DNA of 33,600 nt from DATIYF01 sp035517775 (GTDB lineage Bacteria; Acidobacteriota; Terriglobia; Terriglobales; Acidobacteriaceae), in assembly GCA_035517775.1 (NCBI GenBank), contig DATIYF010000028.1, positions 1-33,600 on the forward strand. Direction: 5' to 3'. Each line of letters opens with the position of its first letter. The stretch's first letter is position 1. Below the pieces are notes generated by a model that was given only the letters and a program-made list of their open reading frames with translations, ran no database searches and was not told the origin of the DNA. The position numbers and the translations under genes were made by a program. This document shows positions 1-7,333 of this stretch, in pieces.

Positions 1-543
1 ACGGGATTGAGAGTCAGTGAACTGGCGGGTCTGCGCTGGAATGACATAGGCAGCAATTCGATCACGGTCGATGAGCGGTTCTGCCGCGGCGACTGGGGAG
101 CGCCGAAAAGCGAAGCCTCAAACGCCACCATCGGCGTGAACCAATGCGTCATCGAGCGGATCAACCGCTTGAAACAACTGACCGTCGAAGTCTGTGGCGG
201 CGGCCCGAAAGCCAAGGCGGTGCGCAAGTATCGCTGCGTGAAACAGGACGGGCCGGATGATCTGGTTTTCCAGTCCATCAAAGATGGCAAGCCGATCCGC
301 GATAACAACATTCTGTGCCGGTTCATCAAACCAGCCGCCAGGAAACTGGGGATGGATTTCGTGAACTGGAGAAGCCTGCGAACCTCACACGCGACCTGGC
401 TCAAGATGGCCGGGGCCGATGTGAAGGATGCGCAGGCGCAGATGCGGCACTCGCGGTCGAGCACAACGCTCGACATCTACCAGCAGTTTGTACCGGAAAG
501 TCAGCAGCGGGTGGTCGCAAAACTGAGCCATTTGGTGAATTGA
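1..543 (+). CDS. Tyrosine recombinase/integrase, 5'-truncated by window edge
   Basis: This is the C-terminal catalytic half of a phage-type site-specific recombinase. The frame is open from base 1 (T-G-L-R-V-S-E-L), so the true start lies outside the window. TGLRVSEL carries the first catalytic Arg. Near the C-terminus, WRSLRTSHATWLK matches box II (normally HxLRHxxA) with Arg where the family usually has His. MRHSRSSTTLDIY supplies the conserved His and the Tyr nucleophile. The gene ends 69 bp from the 3' end of a tRNA-Phe gene, facing it, which is the classic position of an integrase at the edge of a tRNA-integrated element. Such enzymes cut and rejoin DNA through a 3'-phosphotyrosine link. 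The family call is firm. Activity is uncertain because the N-terminal part is unseen and box II is atypical. Confidence 0.9.
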   Translation, partial: TGLRVSELAGLRWNDIGSNSITVDERFCRGDWGAPKSEASNATIGVNQCVIERINRLKQLTVEVCGGGPKAKAVRKYRCVKQDGPDDLVFQSIKDGKPIRDNNILCRFIKPAARKLGMDFVNWRSLRTSHATWLKMAGADVKDAQAQMRHSRSSTTLDIYQQFVPESQQRVVAKLSHLVN

Positions 544-575
544 ATTGTGACCCAATTGTGACCAAACAAGACCAA
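543..575. repeat. Short helically phased direct repeats between integrase and tRNA
   Basis: The 10-bp word AATTGTGACC occurs at 543-552 and again at 554-563. A related GACCAA word occurs at 560-565 and 570-575. The spacing of 10-11 bp puts all copies on one face of the helix. Their position between an integrase stop codon and a tRNA 3' end fits arm-type integrase or excisionase binding sites. That role is inferred. Confidence 0.45.
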
Positions 576-611
576 GTCAAGGCAAGCGAGGCTTCTAAGT
601 GATTGAAAATA

Positions 612-687
612 TGGTGGCCAGGGACGGAGTTGAACCGCCGACGCCAGCCTTTTCAGGGCTGCGCTCTACCACCTGAGCTACCTGGCC
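612..687 (-). tRNA. tRNA-Phe (anticodon GAA)
   Basis: Reading the minus strand gives a complete 76-nt cloverleaf. The 7-bp acceptor stem is GGCCAGG/CCTGGCC, the D arm is GCTC/GAGC, and the anticodon stem is CAGCC/GGCTG with loop CTGAAAA. The anticodon is therefore GAA, preceded by T33. The T arm is GGCGG/CCGTC with loop TTCAACT. The discriminator base is A and the 3' CCA is encoded (612-614). The 3' end faces the upstream integrase gene, so it is the probable attachment-site core. Confidence 0.97.
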
Positions 688-793
688 ACGGTTTCATCCA
701 CTCTGACAGCAAGACCCGAATCTTCCGAAAGACATGAGCTATGCGAGTTGAGGAGATGCGGGTCAGTCCGAATGCTGAGAATGTGTGAACTGG

Positions 794-822
794 ATTATAG
801 CAATGGCGGAGTGTTCTCTCAA
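794..822 (-). promoter_or_regulatory. Sigma-70 promoter for tRNA-Phe
   Basis: On the minus strand TTGAGA (817-822) is followed after exactly 17 bp by a perfect TATAAT (794-799). It points at the tRNA, whose 5' end is about 100 bp downstream. It is one of the best-matching sigma-70-type promoters in the window. No other candidate gene lies between it and the tRNA. Confidence 0.7.
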
Positions 823-1305
823 CGCCACTCAGAGAGAAGCGCCGGCCCGTTATCGCTGCTCCCGTCGCAATCCACAGCCTCGATGGTTTGCCTGAAAATG
901 CGATCACCTTTTCCCACGCCCCGGCCAAGCGGTACAACCAGCGCACGTGCTTATAAGATCAAGCTTTCTTCATTTCCCGCGCCTTTGACAGTTGGCTTCT
1001 CTCCTCGTTATCAGTCTGAGTGGGGGCAGCGCTTTTCCTTTTCAGCCGCGACGATAACGCCGGAAAGCTCCGAGCGCTCAGCGCCTGCGAAAATCATGAT
1101 TGGGCTTCCTCGGCGCCAGGCTCGAGGTAGCGGGGCTTCGACTGCGTCCCGGCCAGGCTTTCAGCGCCAGTAACTCACCGACATCCAAGCCCGCGCCCAA
1201 GTGTGAACTTGGCGCGGGGTAGTTTTCTGAAATCCCGCTTCTCGCAAAGGCAGCGAGAAGACTGGCACTCTGCAAGCAGCGCCACGACGGCCTGCAACCT
1301 ACCGC
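823..1305. other. Gene-free stretch with two hairpins
   Basis: I see no convincing coding region here; the open frames have no recognisable motifs. On the plus strand TTGACA (985-990) and TATCAG (1009-1014) are 18 bp apart and could be an orphan promoter. A GC-rich hairpin with an 11-bp stem and one bulged C spans 1190-1218, followed by TAGTTTTCT. A second perfect 8-bp hairpin, CTTCTCGC/GCGAGAAG, spans 1238-1260 just after the end of the M1 aminopeptidase gene and may help end its transcript. Confidence 0.4.
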
Positions 1306-3927
1306 TCAGCGCCCAGTCGTTCCGTGCTGACCCAACCAGGCTGCAAGCTGATCACCTTGTTGGCTTTTGAGGTCGGTGCAGTAGTTGATGCGCTCCAGGG
1401 TTTGCTTAAAGGTGCGCTCGGCACCGGGCACGGGATGCGCACCAAAGAAATCTTTCACTTCATTTTCCATGCCTGCACTGCAGAAGGTCCCGGCCACGCC
1501 CACTATTTCTGCAGCCGCGAAAGGCCCTCCGGCTCTTTCCACCTCAGGCCAGTGCGAACGAACGAAATCCCAGGCGGGTTTCTGGTCTGTGGGGTCCCGC
1601 ATGACTCGCGCGATCAAGCTCAGAGCGTCCTGGGAGCGCACCTGGGGCGAGACGGCAAACTCCAAGGTACGTTCCACCAGTTTGGGATCACGGAACGTGG
1701 CCAGAGTCAGTTGATAAAGATAAAGCTCCTCGGGGCTCTTGGCCTGTTTCAGGCGGTCTGCAACCTGATCATATAAAGCAGAGTCACCGTTCAACGCGGC
1801 GAGGGGGAAAACCGCGAGTTGAAGTTCGCGGTCCACCGAAGCCGGATCGCGCAGCGCCTTTTCCGTAAGCGCGCGCGCTTCGGCCAGCACCTTGGGATCG
1901 CCCCCGGTCCAACCTAACGTATAGATGAGCTCAGCGCGCAGGGCGTTCTGCTCTTCGCTCTCGCCCCGCCTGGGCTCAAATCCCAGTTCGTGGAGGGCGG
2001 GGCCCAGAAGATTGCGCACCCAATCCTGGTACGCGCCGCGGTCCTGGTCGGTGAGCAGGGTTTCTCCGATATTATCCAGTTGCGCCAACAACTGCCCCAT
2101 AACCGCGCGATCACGGTCCTGGCGCAAGCCTTCTGCCAGCGCCAGATAGTCTCCAATGGGCTCGCGCCCAACCCGCACCGAGGCCCAGGCGTCAGTCAGC
2201 AGCATAATGCGCTCGGCCGGAGTCAGCGCAGTTTCAGCGTCGCGGGCCAGGACCTTCACCGTCTGCGACTCATAGCCCGAGCGATAGTAGCCGGTGGAGT
2301 TAGCGTTCGCCAGCACCCACCGGGAGCAGCCGGGCAGAGTGAAGGTCTCTTGCTTGCGGCCCAACAGATAGCATTTCTGCGCGCTTTTGCCGTCGCCGTA
2401 CGCTTTCATGCAAATGGGGATTTCCCACAGCTCTGCGCTCCCTGCGTTGAAGCGGGCGCGATCGTAAAAGTAGCGCTGCTGCTGCAAAGTGATCCTAGTG
2501 AAATTTCCGCTGCACTGGGTCTTGATGCTCACGAAGGGGGCGCCGGGCTGATCCACGAACGTGGGCATGATCTTGTCCATCGGGCGGCCGGAGGTCCTGG
2601 TTTCTGCGTTCCAGAAATCGGCGGCGGTTGCATTTCCGTAGGCGTATTCCTTCAGGTATGCATTCGCGCCGGCACGAAACGTATCTGGGCCGAGATAGGC
2701 TTCCAGCATGCGCAGAACGGCGGCAGCCTTCGAGTACGCTACCTCATCGAACAATTCATTGATCTCGGCCGGCGTTTCCGCGGCCTGGTGAATGGGGCGC
2801 GTGTTTTCCAGAGAATCAGTGCTCAAGGCCTGGGTGGCGTCGCGCACGTCGTTTAACTCTTCGTGCCATTCGGGTTTGAAAGCCTCGATCGGCTTGCTCG
2901 CCATCCAGGTGGCAAAGCCCTCGTTCAGCCAGATGTCGTCCCACCATTGCATGGTCACCAGATCGCCGAACCACTGGTGGGCCATTTCGTGGGTGATGAC
3001 CCCCGCTATTTCGTCGCGCAGTCCGACGGCGGAATGCTGCTCATCAATCAGCAGCGCGATTTCGCGGAAGGTGATGCAGCCCACGTTTTCCATGGCGCCG
3101 GCGGAAAAATCCGGCAGCGCCACCAGGTCCAGCTTTTCGTAGGGATACTTGATCTGAAAATAATTATCGAAATACTTCAGTGCGCTTTCGGCAACCTCGA
3201 GTGCAAAGCGCCCGAGTTCCTTTTTTCCCGGTGTGCTCCAAACCCGGATGGGAACGCCGTCGGCCTCGCCCTCCGCATACTCAAAATTCCCAACAATAAG
3301 CGCGGCCAGGTAGGAAGAAATCTTCGGGGTGGTAGCAAAGTGCACCGTGTGCTGGTCTGGGCGGGGGCCAGGCGCATCAGAGAGAATCTTGCTGTTAGAA
3401 ATGGCCACCATGCCTTTGGGGGCAACCGCAGTGATGTCGAAGGTAGCTTTGTAGGCAGGTTCGTCAAACGAGGGAAAAGCGCGGCGGGCGTCGGTCGCTT
3501 CAAATTGCGTGGCAGCGTACTTACGGCCCTGGTCGTCTTTGCCGAGATAGAAGCCGCGCATTTCGTCATTCAAGATTCCGGTGTACTCAATGTGGATAGC
3601 CGCTGAGCCGGCGGCTAGCCGCTTCTCAAGCGTCAGAGTGGCCTGCTCTTTATCCTTGTCGAAAGTGACGTTGGCGGTCTGGGTTGCACCACCGCTGCTG
3701 ACGCTGGCCTGGTGAATTTCGACATCCGCCGAGTTCAGGACGAGCGTGGAGGTGGGCTTCAGCACACGGATCTGAATCGTCTCGCCGCCGGCAAAATTAT
3801 CCTTGTCGAAATCAGGAGTGAAGATCAGCTTGTAGCTTTCAGGCACGGCCAATTCCGGCAACCGCTGCGCCGGGGCAAATGACGGCACAAGCAAAATCCA
3901 GGCCAACCAAACACAGACGCGTTTCAT
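1306..3927 (-). CDS. Secreted M1-family zinc aminopeptidase
   Basis: An 873-residue metallo-aminopeptidase of the gluzincin M1 family, which removes N-terminal residues from peptides. A signal peptide occupies about residues 1-20. The exopeptidase motif GAMEN is at 277-281. The zinc site HEMAH (313-317) is followed by the third ligand E336 in NEGFAT at the family's standard 18-residue spacing. Y398 in FDEVAYSK fits the transition-state-stabilising Tyr. Residues from about 530 to 850 form the helical ERAP1-like C-terminal domain. The length is normal for the family. The ATG is preceded by an AGAGG ribosome-binding site. The gene follows hutI in the same direction after 83 bp, so it may be cotranscribed with it. 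Its export suggests extracytoplasmic peptide scavenging. The family call is very secure; substrate preference cannot be read. Confidence 0.95.
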   Translation of the reverse strand: MKRVCVWLAWILLVPSFAPAQRLPELAVPESYKLIFTPDFDKDNFAGGETIQIRVLKPTSTLVLNSADVEIHQASVSSGGATQTANVTFDKDKEQATLTLEKRLAAGSAAIHIEYTGILNDEMRGFYLGKDDQGRKYAATQFEATDARRAFPSFDEPAYKATFDITAVAPKGMVAISNSKILSDAPGPRPDQHTVHFATTPKISSYLAALIVGNFEYAEGEADGVPIRVWSTPGKKELGRFALEVAESALKYFDNYFQIKYPYEKLDLVALPDFSAGAMENVGCITFREIALLIDEQHSAVGLRDEIAGVITHEMAHQWFGDLVTMQWWDDIWLNEGFATWMASKPIEAFKPEWHEELNDVRDATQALSTDSLENTRPIHQAAETPAEINELFDEVAYSKAAAVLRMLEAYLGPDTFRAGANAYLKEYAYGNATAADFWNAETRTSGRPMDKIMPTFVDQPGAPFVSIKTQCSGNFTRITLQQQRYFYDRARFNAGSAELWEIPICMKAYGDGKSAQKCYLLGRKQETFTLPGCSRWVLANANSTGYYRSGYESQTVKVLARDAETALTPAERIMLLTDAWASVRVGREPIGDYLALAEGLRQDRDRAVMGQLLAQLDNIGETLLTDQDRGAYQDWVRNLLGPALHELGFEPRRGESEEQNALRAELIYTLGWTGGDPKVLAEARALTEKALRDPASVDRELQLAVFPLAALNGDSALYDQVADRLKQAKSPEELYLYQLTLATFRDPKLVERTLEFAVSPQVRSQDALSLIARVMRDPTDQKPAWDFVRSHWPEVERAGGPFAAAEIVGVAGTFCSAGMENEVKDFFGAHPVPGAERTFKQTLERINYCTDLKSQQGDQLAAWLGQHGTTGR

Positions 3928-4010
3928 TCGTATGACCTCTCGTTCGGTAATTGACGCGGCAAACCGGGGCAGGCCGAAGTTTCACCGCATGCTTACACGC
4001 ACTTGATGTC

Positions 4011-5351
4011 TCAGGAGCTCTCGGCGCCGGTGACAACTATTCCATTCAATATCGTAAATGCACAGCGGTCGGCGGCAACCCAATAGGGAATTTCACGGTA
4101 ATCGCCGGCGTCGAAGACAGCCAGGTCGGCATCTTTGCCCGGCTCGAGAGAGCCCTTGCGGTGCGCCAGATTCAGCGCCCAGGCTCCCTGGATGGTGGAG
4201 CAGGTAATGGCCTCGGCCGGCGACATTTTCATATGAGTGCAAGCCAAGGACATGACGAAAGGCATGCTCGAAGTCGGCGACGAACCTGGATTGTAATCGC
4301 TGGCCAGCGCGACAGCCACTCCGGAGTCAATCAACTGGCGCGCCGGAGGATAGTGACTCAGCCCAAGAAAATAGTTGGCGCCTGGTACCAGGGTTGCGAC
4401 CGTATTGCTTTGGGAGAGAAGCGGAATGTCATCTTGATGGACGTAATCCATGTGATCGAGGGAAGCCGGATGGAACTTCAGCAAGGGCGCGAGCGAGCTT
4501 TGAGAAAGCTGGCAGACATGTGCGCGGACGCCAAGTCTATGGGATGCGGCGGCGGCAAATACCTGTTCAGCTTCCTCGAGGGTGAATACACCCCGCTCGC
4601 AGAATACGTCCACGAATTGCGCCAGCCTGGCCTTGGCCGCACGGGGGATCATCTGCTTACAGACGAAATTTGTATAGTTTGGTGAGCGGCCCTCGAACTC
4701 TTTTGGCACCACGTGCGCCCCCAAAAGTGTGGAAACAACCGTTCCCGGCCAACCGCGTGCCGCCTGGCGGATGGCGCGTAGCGACTTCAGTTCTGACTCG
4801 ACCGTGAGGCCATAGCCGGATTTCGCCTCGACCGTCGTCGTACCCTGCGCCGCCATCTCGCGCAGAGCACGCCGCACCCTTCCCGCCAGTTGCGACTCGC
4901 TGGCCCCGCGAACCGCTTGCAGGCTCGAGCGAATGCCGCCGCCTGCGCTGGCGATCTCTTCGTAGGTTGCGCCGGCAGTGCGCTTCTCGAAATCCACCAG
5001 GCGCGGCGCCATGAAGGCCGGGTGGGTGTGGGAGTCCACGAAGCCAGGAAGAACGACCTTGCCGCCGCAATCAATCTCCAGTAGCTTTCGCCGGTTCTTC
5101 TTGACCCAGGGATCGCGCAGCGCGTCTTTCGTCTTACCCACGGAAATGATCTTGCCGCCAAGGCAAAGCACGGCGCCGTCGCTCACCATCTCCAGTTCGC
5201 GCAGGGCGGGGCCGCGGCGGGCAGAACGGGAAGGTGATCTCAGGGTAAGAAGCTGCGCGGCGTTAACCAGCAGCAGCGCGCGCTCAGGTTTGCCTGGCGT
5301 GGAGTGTTTCAATGCGACCAGTTTAGCAGGGCGGAACGGGTGCAACTCCAA
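4011..5351 (-). CDS. hutI: Imidazolonepropionase (histidine degradation)
   Basis: A 446-residue cytoplasmic metal-dependent amidohydrolase that opens the ring of 4-imidazolone-5-propanoate to N-formimino-L-glutamate, the third step of histidine breakdown. VDSHTHPAF gives the metal-binding H108 and H110. KSGYGL, LGAHVVP, FVDVFCERGVF, HxCQ, the ASDYNPGSSP metal Asp region and SLACTHMKMSPAEAI are all HutI signatures. KAHADQ is the usual form where RAHVCQ is seen here. The chosen start is TTG at 5349-5351, with CGGAG about 9 bp upstream. The first ATG would cut off the conserved LLLVNAAQLLTL strand, so the exact start is uncertain. No hutH, hutU or hutG is present in the window. The gene starts within about 35 bp of a TonB-receptor relic on the other strand, pointing to a rearrangement junction. 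Confidence 0.9.
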   Translation of the reverse strand: MELHPFRPAKLVALKHSTPGKPERALLLVNAAQLLTLRSPSRSARRGPALRELEMVSDGAVLCLGGKIISVGKTKDALRDPWVKKNRRKLLEIDCGGKVVLPGFVDSHTHPAFMAPRLVDFEKRTAGATYEEIASAGGGIRSSLQAVRGASESQLAGRVRRALREMAAQGTTTVEAKSGYGLTVESELKSLRAIRQAARGWPGTVVSTLLGAHVVPKEFEGRSPNYTNFVCKQMIPRAAKARLAQFVDVFCERGVFTLEEAEQVFAAAASHRLGVRAHVCQLSQSSLAPLLKFHPASLDHMDYVHQDDIPLLSQSNTVATLVPGANYFLGLSHYPPARQLIDSGVAVALASDYNPGSSPTSSMPFVMSLACTHMKMSPAEAITCSTIQGAWALNLAHRKGSLEPGKDADLAVFDAGDYREIPYWVAADRCAFTILNGIVVTGAESS

Positions 5352-5383
5352 GGCAACGGACTCCGCGCGGTTGTTCCACCCGT

Positions 5384-5533
5384 CGCGCCGAATGCTTCAA
5401 CCTGACCAATACGCCAAACTTTGCCGCGCCAGGCAATAACCTCAGCGTCCCGGGCGCATTTGGTGTGATTACGTCAACCGCAGCCAACATGAATCCGCGG
5501 CAGTTTCAGTTCGCGCTGAAGGTTCTTTTCTAG
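5384..5533 (+). pseudogene. Relic of the C-terminus of an Oar-like TonB-dependent receptor
   Basis: Reading frame 5384-5533 encodes RAECFNLTNTPNF, then PGAFGVITSTA, then PRQFQFALKVLF and a TAG stop. These are the characteristic last strands of the Oar-like TonB-dependent receptor family. The two intact receptors in this window end alike: RAEAFNLFNRVNLF and QIQLGLKVVF at 9315, RAESFNTWNHTQF and QLGAKIIF at 29472. Homology starts abruptly at about 5384. Upstream is the hutI start on the opposite strand, and no start codon or ribosome site precedes the fragment. About 1,050 residues are missing. I read it as the stub left after a deletion or insertion. The GC hairpin at 5543-5572 may be its old terminator. 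Confidence 0.85.
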
Positions 5534-5542
5534 AGCCGAAGC

Positions 5543-5572
5543 AGAGGCGGCGGTCCCACAGCCGCCGCCTCT
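5543..5572. repeat. Perfect 11-bp GC-rich inverted repeat
   Basis: Arms AGAGGCGGCGG (5543-5553) and CCGCCGCCTCT (5562-5572) enclose an 8-nt loop. It lies 10 bp after the stop of the receptor relic and about 80 bp beyond the end of the minus-strand amidohydrolase. No T-tract follows on either strand, so it is not a typical intrinsic terminator. It could be a degraded terminator or an RNA 3'-end stabiliser. Confidence 0.6.
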
Positions 5573-5650
5573 GGCACTCACTCATCTGAGCCAAGGCTCA
5601 CCATACTGTACCGGGGCATTTCTCAACGGAGCGTATTGTTCCAGACTATT

Positions 5651-7333
5651 TCACTTGCCGTATACTTCCTGACCCGCAACGTAAGTTCTTAGAACTGTTA
5701 TGTCTTTAAGTTGATCGGGTGGAACGCTTAGCGGGTCTCGATCAATCACCACGAAATCGGCAAGTTTGCCGCGGCTCAGCGTGCCCTTTTCATGCTCCTC
5801 GAAGCCGGCATAGGCGCCGTTGCGTGTGTATAGAGCGAGCGCCTGCTCTACCGTGATTCGTTCCTCCGGGGCCAGCACTGTACCGGTTTGCAGTTCCTTC
5901 CGGACCACGGCCGACCAGATTCCCCACCACGGACTCAATGGCGTGACCGGAACATCGGAGCCGGCGGCTTCGACGATTCCATTTTCGATATAGGACTTGG
6001 CCGGATAGCACCAGCGCACGCGTTCCGGGCCATATTTCTGAAACCAGCTCCCGATCCAATATACGAACGGAGGATTGCCATCCACCACCACATGCAGCTC
6101 GCGTATGCGTTTCTGGATGGCCGGCGTAGAAATGCCCGCGTGCACGATGCGAAAGCGATGGTCGTGCAAGCCCAGCTGTTTGATTACCGCGGCGTAGGAG
6201 TCCAGGACTTCATCAATGGCCCGGTCGCCGATGGCGTGGGTCTCCAGTTGCCAGCCGGCGGCGGCAGCGGTGAGGTGAGCGTTTTGCATGTCTGCGGGCT
6301 TCCAGCGAAGCACCCCGAGATTGTCCGGCTCTCCGATCACGCCGGGGGGATAGATGGCGACCGTGCGCGCGCCCATGCCGCCATCCGCAAACATTTTGGC
6401 AGCGCCGAATTTCAGGTGGTCGTCGCCAAAGCCGGTGTGCACCCCCATCTGCGCCAGTTTGTCGGCATCGGCCTGGCTCGAAATTCGCGGCGACATCTGC
6501 ACGCGGATCTTGAGCCAGCCGCGGCGGTAAGCATCCTGGTAGCCGCGAATTTCTTCCTCCGAGATAAAAATGTCGTGGATGGTCGTCAGCCCCAGTGCAG
6601 CGGCTTTCTGCGAGATCAGTTGGGCGGCGCGGACGTTGATGTCGGCGGGATCGGGGGGAAGGCGGTCTGAGACCAGCAGCATGGCTGTGTCTTTCAGAAT
6701 CCCCGTGGGCTCACCCGTCTTATCGCGCTCGATGACGCCACCCTGCGGGTTGGGAGTCTGACGGTCAATCCCGGCAAGCTTCAGGGCGGCGCTATTGACT
6801 ACGGCCAGATGTCCGCTGACGTGTTCCAGATACGCGGGATTATCGGGAGCGGCCGAGTCGAGATCCTGCCGAGTAATGTAACGGTGCTCGGCCAGTTTGG
6901 CGTCATCCCATCCCGAACCTCGAATCCACTCCCCCGCTTTGATGGCCGCGGCTCTCTCGCCGGCCGCACGAGTGATGTCAGCGATAGAGTGAACCCTCGG
7001 AAAAGTTGCATCAATCTCTCCGCGCAGAATGCTCTTGGTCCACTCCATGGCGTGGGTGTGGACGTCAATCAGGCCGGGAATTACGGTCTGCCGGTGCAGG
7101 TCAAGGATCTTCGTGCGCGCGCTGGCGCAGCCCGCCAGCGCCGCGTCATCGCCGATGGCCAGAATTCTGCCGTCGCGCACTGCCATTGCGGCCGCGGCCG
7201 CAAGCTCTGGCTCCATGGTAATGATGTGGGCGTTGCGCACCAGCAGATCGGCATCGGAGCACATCTGCGCCCTCGCGGGATTGAGCATCAGGGCGCAGGC
7301 ATACGCGCATACCAACACCGGCCTCAGCTTCAT
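5651..7333 (-). CDS. Secreted YtcJ-like metal-dependent amidohydrolase
   Basis: A 560-residue amidohydrolase-superfamily TIM-barrel enzyme of the YtcJ/amidohydrolase-3 group, which hydrolyses C-N bonds of amides or N-acyl compounds; the substrate is unknown. A cleavable signal peptide covers about residues 1-22. VIPGLIDVHTHAMEW holds the paired metal His (H92, H94). KMFADGGMGART, QLETHAIGDRAIDE and RFRIVHAG are the later barrel-strand motifs, and AAGSDVPVTP holds the catalytic Asp. The start at 7333 is favoured over one 27 codons upstream: AAGGAG sits 7 bp before it, and its ATG overlaps the TGA of the preceding serine hydrolase (ATGA), implying translational coupling. It is the last gene of the receptor - serine hydrolase - amidohydrolase operon. 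It resembles the amidohydrolase at 13818 in length and motifs. Confidence 0.9.
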   Translation of the reverse strand: MKLRPVLVCAYACALMLNPARAQMCSDADLLVRNAHIITMEPELAAAAAMAVRDGRILAIGDDAALAGCASARTKILDLHRQTVIPGLIDVHTHAMEWTKSILRGEIDATFPRVHSIADITRAAGERAAAIKAGEWIRGSGWDDAKLAEHRYITRQDLDSAAPDNPAYLEHVSGHLAVVNSAALKLAGIDRQTPNPQGGVIERDKTGEPTGILKDTAMLLVSDRLPPDPADINVRAAQLISQKAAALGLTTIHDIFISEEEIRGYQDAYRRGWLKIRVQMSPRISSQADADKLAQMGVHTGFGDDHLKFGAAKMFADGGMGARTVAIYPPGVIGEPDNLGVLRWKPADMQNAHLTAAAAGWQLETHAIGDRAIDEVLDSYAAVIKQLGLHDHRFRIVHAGISTPAIQKRIRELHVVVDGNPPFVYWIGSWFQKYGPERVRWCYPAKSYIENGIVEAAGSDVPVTPLSPWWGIWSAVVRKELQTGTVLAPEERITVEQALALYTRNGAYAGFEEHEKGTLSRGKLADFVVIDRDPLSVPPDQLKDITVLRTYVAGQEVYGK

